Source: an uncultured bacterium (lineage in GTDB: Bacteria; Sysuimicrobiota; Sysuimicrobiia; Sysuimicrobiales; Sysuimicrobiaceae). Taken from it: a stretch of DNA of 64,000 bases. Location of the stretch: contig CALIMJ010000002.1 of the NCBI GenBank assembly GCA_938028835.1, positions 1 to 64,000 of the forward strand, given 5' to 3'. Every line of letters starts with the position of its first letter. Position 1 is the stretch's first letter. The notes under the pieces were generated by a model, which had not been told where the DNA came from, made no database searches, and worked only from the letters and a program-made list of their open reading frames with translations. Below, one piece after another: positions 60,017 to 64,000 of this stretch. The translations under genes were made by a program, and so were the position numbers.

Positions 60017-61507
60017 ATGCTGGAGCTGATCGTGTTCACGAGCGGGGGCGTGCTGCTGGCCCTGGAGATTGTGGCCAGCCGGGTGCTGGCCCCCACCTTC
60101 GGGAACTCCATCTACGTGTGGGGCAGCCTCATCGGCGTGTTCCTCACCGCGCTCAGTGTGGGCTACTGGCTCGGCGGCCGGCTGGCAGACCGGTACCCGA
60201 GCCACGGCGCGTTCTGCGGTCTGGTGTTCCTGGCTGGGCTGCTGACGGTCCCCATCCCGGCCGCCGCTCCGCCGCTGCTGTCGAGCCTGGCCGCCGCGGA
60301 CCTGGACAGCCGGGCAGGGCCCCTGCTGAGCGCTCTGGTGCTGTTCTTCCCGGCCAGCGTGGTCATGGGGACCATCTCCCCGTACGCGGTGCGCCTGAGC
60401 ACGCGTTCGGTGGCCACCGTGGGCGGCACCGCGGGACGGCTGTACGCCCTGTCAACCCTGGGCAGCATTGCGGGCTGCTTTGCGGCGGCGTTCTGGCTCA
60501 TCTCGGTGCTAGGGGTGCGGGACATCGTCCTGGCCCTGGGGTTGCTGGAGATGGCCCTGGCGGTGGTGGGCCTGGTGGGGCTGCGGCGCGCGGGCGCGGC
60601 GGCCGCGGCGGCCCTGGTCCTGGTGGGCGCGGGAGCCGGCAGCGCGCGGCTGGCCCCGCCCGAGGCGCCGGGGGTGGTGTACGCCCGGGACACCGTCTAC
60701 CACCGCATCACGGTGAGCGACGAGGGAACCGTGCGGTACCTGAAGCTGGACAACTACTGGCAGAGCGCCCTGGACCTGGAAGAGCCGCGGCGTACGGTGT
60801 TCCGGTACGCGGACTACATGCACGTGGGGATGCTCTTCCAGCCCCGCCCTCGACACGTCCTGGTCATCGGCATGGGAGGCGGCACGGTCCCGAAGCGCTA
60901 CCTGGAGGACTACCCGGAAGTGCAGGTGGACGTGGTGGACATCGACCCCGAGGTGGTGGAGGTCGCGCACCGCTTCTTCGGGGTTCCGCGGGGGGGCCGG
61001 CTCCGGGCGTTCGCGCAGGACGGCCGGCAGTTCGTGCGGCGGGCACGGGAGCGCTACGACCACGTGCTCATGGACGCGTACCTGCGGGACACCCTGCCCT
61101 TCCACCTGGCCACCCGGGAGTTCTTCCAGGAGGTGCGCGCTAGGCTCCGTCCGGGAGGCGTGTTCGTGGTGAACGTGATCGGCGCCCTGGAGGGCCCGCA
61201 CAGCCGCCTGTTCCGCGCGGTGTACCGCACCCTGCGGGAGGTGTACCCGGCGGTGTACGTGTTCCCCGTGGAGTTCGGACCCACGGGGTGGCCGGAGGCG
61301 CTGCGGAACGTCATCGTGGTGGGCGCGGAGACCCGGTGGCCGCCGGAGGAGGTGCAGGCCCGAGCGCGGGCGCTGCGCGGGCGGGTGAAGGTACCGGGTT
61401 TCGACGCAGCGGTGGCGGACCTGTACCTGCGGCCCATCCGGACCGAGGACGTCCCCACTCTCACCGACGACTTCGCACCCACGGACGCGCTACTGAGCGT
61501 GCGGTAG
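60017..61507 (+). CDS. Membrane protein fused to spermidine-synthase-like methyltransferase fold
   Basis: 496 residues. The first ~205 residues form about seven membrane helices (FTSGGVLLALEIVASRVLAP, YVWGSLIGVFLTALSVGYW). The rest is a Rossmann spermidine-synthase-like domain: HVLVIGMGGGTVPKRYL, VDVVDIDPEVVEVAH, FAQDGRQFVRRARERYDHVL. The polyamine gatekeeper residues cannot be confirmed by eye. The fused form is widespread and its reaction is unproven. ATG start with a GAGGGGTGAGG ribosome region. Confidence 0.88.
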   Translation: MLELIVFTSGGVLLALEIVASRVLAPTFGNSIYVWGSLIGVFLTALSVGYWLGGRLADRYPSHGAFCGLVFLAGLLTVPIPAAAPPLLSSLAAADLDSRAGPLLSALVLFFPASVVMGTISPYAVRLSTRSVATVGGTAGRLYALSTLGSIAGCFAAAFWLISVLGVRDIVLALGLLEMALAVVGLVGLRRAGAAAAAALVLVGAGAGSARLAPPEAPGVVYARDTVYHRITVSDEGTVRYLKLDNYWQSALDLEEPRRTVFRYADYMHVGMLFQPRPRHVLVIGMGGGTVPKRYLEDYPEVQVDVVDIDPEVVEVAHRFFGVPRGGRLRAFAQDGRQFVRRARERYDHVLMDAYLRDTLPFHLATREFFQEVRARLRPGGVFVVNVIGALEGPHSRLFRAVYRTLREVYPAVYVFPVEFGPTGWPEALRNVIVVGAETRWPPEEVQARARALRGRVKVPGFDAAVADLYLRPIRTEDVPTLTDDFAPTDALLSVR

Positions 61508-61518
61508 GGGGTGTCGGG

Positions 61519-61845
61519 TTGCCCGCCCCATACGTGAAGCTGTACGTGGGCGACGTGATCCGCACCCGGAAGGCGCACCCCTGCGGGGGGGACGTCTGGG
61601 TGATCGAGCGGCTGGGCGCGGACGTGGGGATCCGCTGCCGGACGTGCGGCCGCTTCGTCCTCATGGACCGGATCAAGCTGGAGCGGCGGATCCGGGCGTT
61701 CCTGCAGCGCGGCAACGAACCCCCGCCCGCGGAGCCGGAACCGCCGAAGGAGGAGCCGCCCACCAAGCCCGGGTCGCGGAAGTCCGCCTCACCCGCGCCC
61801 GAACCACGCCCCCGGCGCCGGATCGTGAAGCGGGCGAGGGTGTGA
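61519..61845 (+). CDS. DUF951 family protein with extended basic/proline tail
   Basis: 108 residues. The N-terminal ~65 match DUF951 (YVKLYVGDVIRTRKAHPCGG, GADVGIRCRTCGRFVLMDR, RIRAFL), with conserved cysteines that may bind metal. The C-terminal ~45 residues are a low-complexity Pro/Glu then Arg/Lys tail ending RRRIVKRARV, unusual for the family and suggesting nucleic-acid contact. TTG start assumed; GTG 61534 is an alternative. ychF follows 16 bp on, the usual neighbour. Confidence 0.85.
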   Translation: MPAPYVKLYVGDVIRTRKAHPCGGDVWVIERLGADVGIRCRTCGRFVLMDRIKLERRIRAFLQRGNEPPPAEPEPPKEEPPTKPGSRKSASPAPEPRPRRRIVKRARV

Positions 61846-61861
61846 GGCCCGGAGCGGGATC

Positions 61862-62938
61862 GTGCTGTCGGTGGGAATCGTGGGCTTGCCCAACGCGGGG
61901 AAGAGCACCCTGTTTCGCGCTCTGACCCGTGCTCGGGTGCCGGTGGCGCCGTACCCGTTCACCACCGTGGACCCCAACACGGGGGTCGCTGTCGTCCCCG
62001 ACGACCGCCTGGACGTTTTGGCCCGGATGACGGGGGCGGAGCGGGTGGTACCCGCCACCGTGCGGGTCGTGGACATCGCGGGCTTGGTTCGGGGCGCCCA
62101 CCACGGGGAGGGGCTAGGGAACCGGTTCCTGGCGCACGTGCGCGAGATGGCGGCCCTCCTGCACGTGGTGCGCGCGTTCCACCACCCTGAGGTGGCGCAC
62201 GTGGAAGGGCACCCAGACCCGCTGCGGGATATCGAGGTGGTGGAGACGGAACTCCTGCTGGCGGACCTGGAAACCGTGCAGCGCCGTATGGAGCGCGTGG
62301 AGCCCAGGGCCAGGACGGGCGACGCCCAGGCGCGGGCGGAGCGAGTGGCGCTGGAAGAGGTGGCCAGGGCCCTGGACGCCGGACGGCCTGCGCGTACGCT
62401 GCCGGGGGGAGTCCGGGAGGCGCTTCGACCCCTGCGGCTGCTCACGGACAAGCCTGTGGCGTACGTGGTGAACGTGGCCGAAGGCCAGTCGGACGGCGCG
62501 GTGCAGGCGGTACGGGCGCTGGGGGAAGCCCGGGGCGTGCCCGTGGTGGTGGCCTGCCTGAAGTTGGAGGACGAGCTGCTGGACCTGCCGGAGGATGAGG
62601 CGCGGGCGTACCGGAACGTGGCGGGGCTGGGGGAGGGAGTGTTGGACCAGGTGGTCCGGACCGGCTACCGGCTGCTGGACCTGGTGACGTTCTTCACCAC
62701 GGAGAGCCGGGAGGTCCGGGCGTGGCCCGTTCCGCGAGGCACCCGGGCGCCACAGGCGGCGGGGGTCATCCACAGCGACATGGAGCGGGGCTTCGTGCGG
62801 GCGGAGGTGGTGGCGTTCGACGACCTGGTCCGGGCGGGATCCTGGGAGGCGGCCTGGCAGGCGGGGAAGGTGCGCCTGGAGGGGCGGGACTACCAGGTGC
62901 GGGAAGGGGACGTGATCACGTTTCGTTTCCACGCGTAA
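61862..62938 (+). CDS. ychF: Redox/ribosome-associated ATPase YchF (OLA1 family)
   Basis: 358 residues. G1 GLPNAGKST, G3 DIAGLVRGA, and NVAE in place of the NKxD GTP-specificity motif, which is the hallmark of the ATP-preferring YchF/OLA1 family; C-terminal TGS domain (VRLEGRDYQVREGDVITFRF in part). Binds ribosomes and is linked to oxidative stress. GTG start. Confidence 0.95.
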   Translation: MLSVGIVGLPNAGKSTLFRALTRARVPVAPYPFTTVDPNTGVAVVPDDRLDVLARMTGAERVVPATVRVVDIAGLVRGAHHGEGLGNRFLAHVREMAALLHVVRAFHHPEVAHVEGHPDPLRDIEVVETELLLADLETVQRRMERVEPRARTGDAQARAERVALEEVARALDAGRPARTLPGGVREALRPLRLLTDKPVAYVVNVAEGQSDGAVQAVRALGEARGVPVVVACLKLEDELLDLPEDEARAYRNVAGLGEGVLDQVVRTGYRLLDLVTFFTTESREVRAWPVPRGTRAPQAAGVIHSDMERGFVRAEVVAFDDLVRAGSWEAAWQAGKVRLEGRDYQVREGDVITFRFHA

Positions 62939-63022
62939 GCTGGCCTCGGCCGCTCACGTTTCGGGCCGACGCGTGGGCCGGTGGCACGGGAGTTGCACCG
63001 CGGGCGGGGCGTGGAAACCGTT

Positions 63023-63031
63023 TGGTATCCT
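63023..63031 (+). promoter_or_regulatory. Extended -10 box before the small DksA-length protein gene
   Basis: TGG then TATCCT (63026-63031); no convincing -35 at 17 bp. About 45 bases before the chosen ATG. Confidence 0.35.
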
Positions 63032-63075
63032 GGGACGTTGCCATGGACAGAACAAACCCCAAGGAAGGAGCCAGC

Positions 63076-63366
63076 ATGGGAGTGCCCAGTGACTTCGTAG
63101 ACCCCTTCGAGCTCACCCTGGAGGAGGTCGACCGCCGAATCGCGGAGCTCGCGGAGCAGCGGAAACGGATCTGGCAGAGCAGCGTCCCGCACACGGGGAC
63201 GGGCGAGACGGGCCGACGGGCGCTGGCGGCCATCGAGGCGGAGCTGGAGGAGCTGTACCGGACCAAGCGGGAGCTGCTGGCGCGCCGTGCTCACGAGAAC
63301 CGGCCGCTGCGGCCACGCCGCCGCTCCGGCCCGACCCCGCCCGCAGGCCTGTTCCGGGACGACTGA
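63076..63366 (+). CDS. Small coiled-coil protein, unknown function
   Basis: 96 residues. Two short helical segments (LTLEEVDRRIAELAEQRKRIW and ALAAIEAELEELYRTKRELLARRA, in part) predict a helical hairpin or coiled coil; the tail is Arg/Pro-rich. ATG 63076 is preferred over ATG 63043 because AAGGAAGGAG lies 5 bases before it. No family recognised. Sits between ychF and rpsF. Confidence 0.65.
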   Translation: MGVPSDFVDPFELTLEEVDRRIAELAEQRKRIWQSSVPHTGTGETGRRALAAIEAELEELYRTKRELLARRAHENRPLRPRRRSGPTPPAGLFRDD

Positions 63367-63396
63367 CCCCCGCTGCCCGCCGGTGCGAGCCCTTCG

Positions 63397-63425
63397 TGGA
63401 CACCCTGCGTCCTGTCTGGTAGAAT
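63397..63425 (+). promoter_or_regulatory. Strong promoter of the rpsF-ssb operon
   Basis: TGGACA (63397-63402), 17-bp spacer, TAGAAT (63420-63425) preceded by TGG (extended -10). Best overall promoter match in the window, as expected for ribosomal protein genes. It leaves a leader of about 130 bases. Confidence 0.7.
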
Positions 63426-63445
63426 CAACCGGCTGGTAGCGTCCC

Positions 63446-63533
63446 CCACGCATAGCGTGGCAAGCAGGACGGCGGACTACCTGGGTCGCAAGGCGATAGC
63501 CTCCCGTCTCCGCCCGGGTGGAGACCGGGGAGT
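63446..63533 (+). other. Structured rpsF leader RNA
   Basis: Hairpins at 63446-63451/63455-63460 (CCACGC-ATA-GCGTGG) and a long one at 63501-63533 (CTCCC-GTCTCC, 8-base loop, GGAGAC-C-GGGGAG with a single bulge). Many rpsF leaders carry an S6:S18 autoregulatory structure. I cannot confirm that consensus here, so this is a candidate only. Confidence 0.4.
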
Positions 63534-63562
63534 TGTCAATCCCTGACCGAGGGAGGTTGGAC

Positions 63563-63931
63563 GTGCGGAAGGAGTACGAGATCGTCTTCATCCTGCGGCC
63601 CGACCTGGACGACCAACAGGTCCGGGAGACCATCGAGCGGGTGGCCGGCCGCATCGCCGAGCGGGGCGGCGCCGTCCTGGCCACGGAGCCCTGGGGCAGG
63701 CGGCGACTCGCCTACCCCATCAAGAAACACCGCGAGGGTTTCTACGTCCTCCTGCGGTTCGAGCTGGACGTACAGCGGGTCCAGGACGTGAAGAACGCGG
63801 TGGCCTTGGTGGAGGAGGTCATCCGCTTTCTCGTGTGCGAGGCCCTGCCTGCAGCGGCCTTGCCTGCGCCCGCCGCCCAGGCCCAGCTGGCGGAGGCCGT
63901 CCCGTCCGGGGGAGGTGACGAGGGGTGCTGA
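63563..63931 (+). CDS. rpsF: Ribosomal protein bS6
   Basis: 122 residues. YEIVFILRPDLDD, PWGRRRLAYPIKKHREGFY and a low-complexity Ala/Pro tail. 30S platform protein that pairs with S18. GTG start with GGGAGG 6 bases upstream; in-frame codons before it belong to the leader. The stop overlaps ssb by 7 bp, the classical rpsF-ssb-(rpsR) order. Confidence 0.95.
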   Translation: MRKEYEIVFILRPDLDDQQVRETIERVAGRIAERGGAVLATEPWGRRRLAYPIKKHREGFYVLLRFELDVQRVQDVKNAVALVEEVIRFLVCEALPAAALPAPAAQAQLAEAVPSGGGDEGC

Positions 63932-64000
63932 ACCGGGTGGTGCTGATCGGCCGGCTCACCAGAGACCCTGAGCTGCGGTACCTGCCCAGCGGGCAGCCCG
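63925..64000 (+). CDS. ssb: Single-stranded DNA-binding protein, partial
   Basis: The first 25 codons only: MLNRVVLIGRLTRDPELRY then LPSGQP, the standard SSB N-terminus. GTG start overlapping rpsF, GGAGG at 63911-63915. Cut by the window end. Confidence 0.93.
   Translation, partial: MLNRVVLIGRLTRDPELRYLPSGQP

Noticed and set aside
1-64000. CRISPR arrays, tRNA or rRNA genes, prophage
   Set aside because: No regularly spaced repeats, no cloverleaf or rRNA core sequence, and no phage structural genes were seen.

Overview
The window is a G+C-rich (about 70 % by eye), densely packed bacterial chromosome segment with about 53 protein genes. Junctions are very short, stop/start overlaps are frequent (GTGA, ATGA), and GTG is the commonest start codon. 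The gene content points to a deep Gram-positive-related (Terrabacteria) lineage with a Bacillota-like core: MurT/GatD (lipid II amidation), coproporphyrin-type haem genes (HemQ with HemE/HemH), a FadN-FadA-FadE operon, the PrkA/DUF444/SpoVR trio, and DUF951-YchF-rpsF-ssb. Poorly cultured high-GC phyla such as CSP1-3/Sysuimicrobiota or a deep Bacillota branch would fit. This placement is inference. I see no rRNA, tRNA, CRISPR array or prophage.

Layout. 1-1.7 kb: a membrane HD-GYP gene running off the left edge, preceded on its strand by tiny KWG-peptide reading frames and a cluster of strong hairpins. 1.7-4.3 kb: glycogen synthase and a GalT-type uridylyltransferase. 4.3-12.6 kb plus glcF to 13.9 kb: an IclR regulator with a TRAP transporter on one strand, diverging from malate synthase-glcDEF on the other. 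This reads as uptake and use of glycolate/glyoxylate or a related 2-oxo acid. A CitE/malyl-CoA-lyase-like gene and a drug exporter follow. 16.3-20.3 kb: a haem operon (regulator-hemQ-FMN protein-4TM protein-hemE-hemH) without a recognisable coproporphyrinogen oxidase. 20.6-24.5 kb: prkA-DUF444-spoVR. 24.6-29 kb: bifunctional nuclease, SDR, LysM-NlpC/P60 hydrolase, murT-gatD.

29-33 kb: an EamA transporter, then an overlapping chain (DJ-1/PfpI, unknown, MBL hydrolase, alpha/beta hydrolase, glyoxalase/dioxygenase) that looks like small-electrophile detoxification or aromatic cleavage. 33-38.1 kb: a sensor kinase diverging from pxpA-penicillin acylase. 38.1-45.9 kb: a TetR-controlled fatty-acid beta-oxidation operon (fadN, fadA, fadE, acyl-CoA ligase) behind a perfect 18-bp operator. 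46-49.9 kb: a heterodimeric ABC exporter with one degenerate ATP site. 49.9-52.7 kb: S1 protein, free-standing CoaB, PcaC-like protein and MetE-like methyltransferase. 52.75-53.4 kb: a decayed IS607-family insertion with broken tnpA and a tnpB stub. 53.4-56.9 kb: a molybdate-type regulator-modA-modB locus without modC, followed by a TauE permease. 57-62 kb: Memo-like protein, MFS exporter, thioredoxin-fold protein, fused spermidine-synthase-like protein, DUF951, YchF. 63-64 kb: a strong promoter and structured leader before rpsF-ssb, with ssb cut by the window end.

The items I find most unusual are the KWG micro-ORFs and hairpin cluster beside the HD-GYP gene, the haem operon with a missing oxidase and a chimeric MucR-like regulator, the IS607 relic, and the modC-less mod locus with an apparent CTG start.
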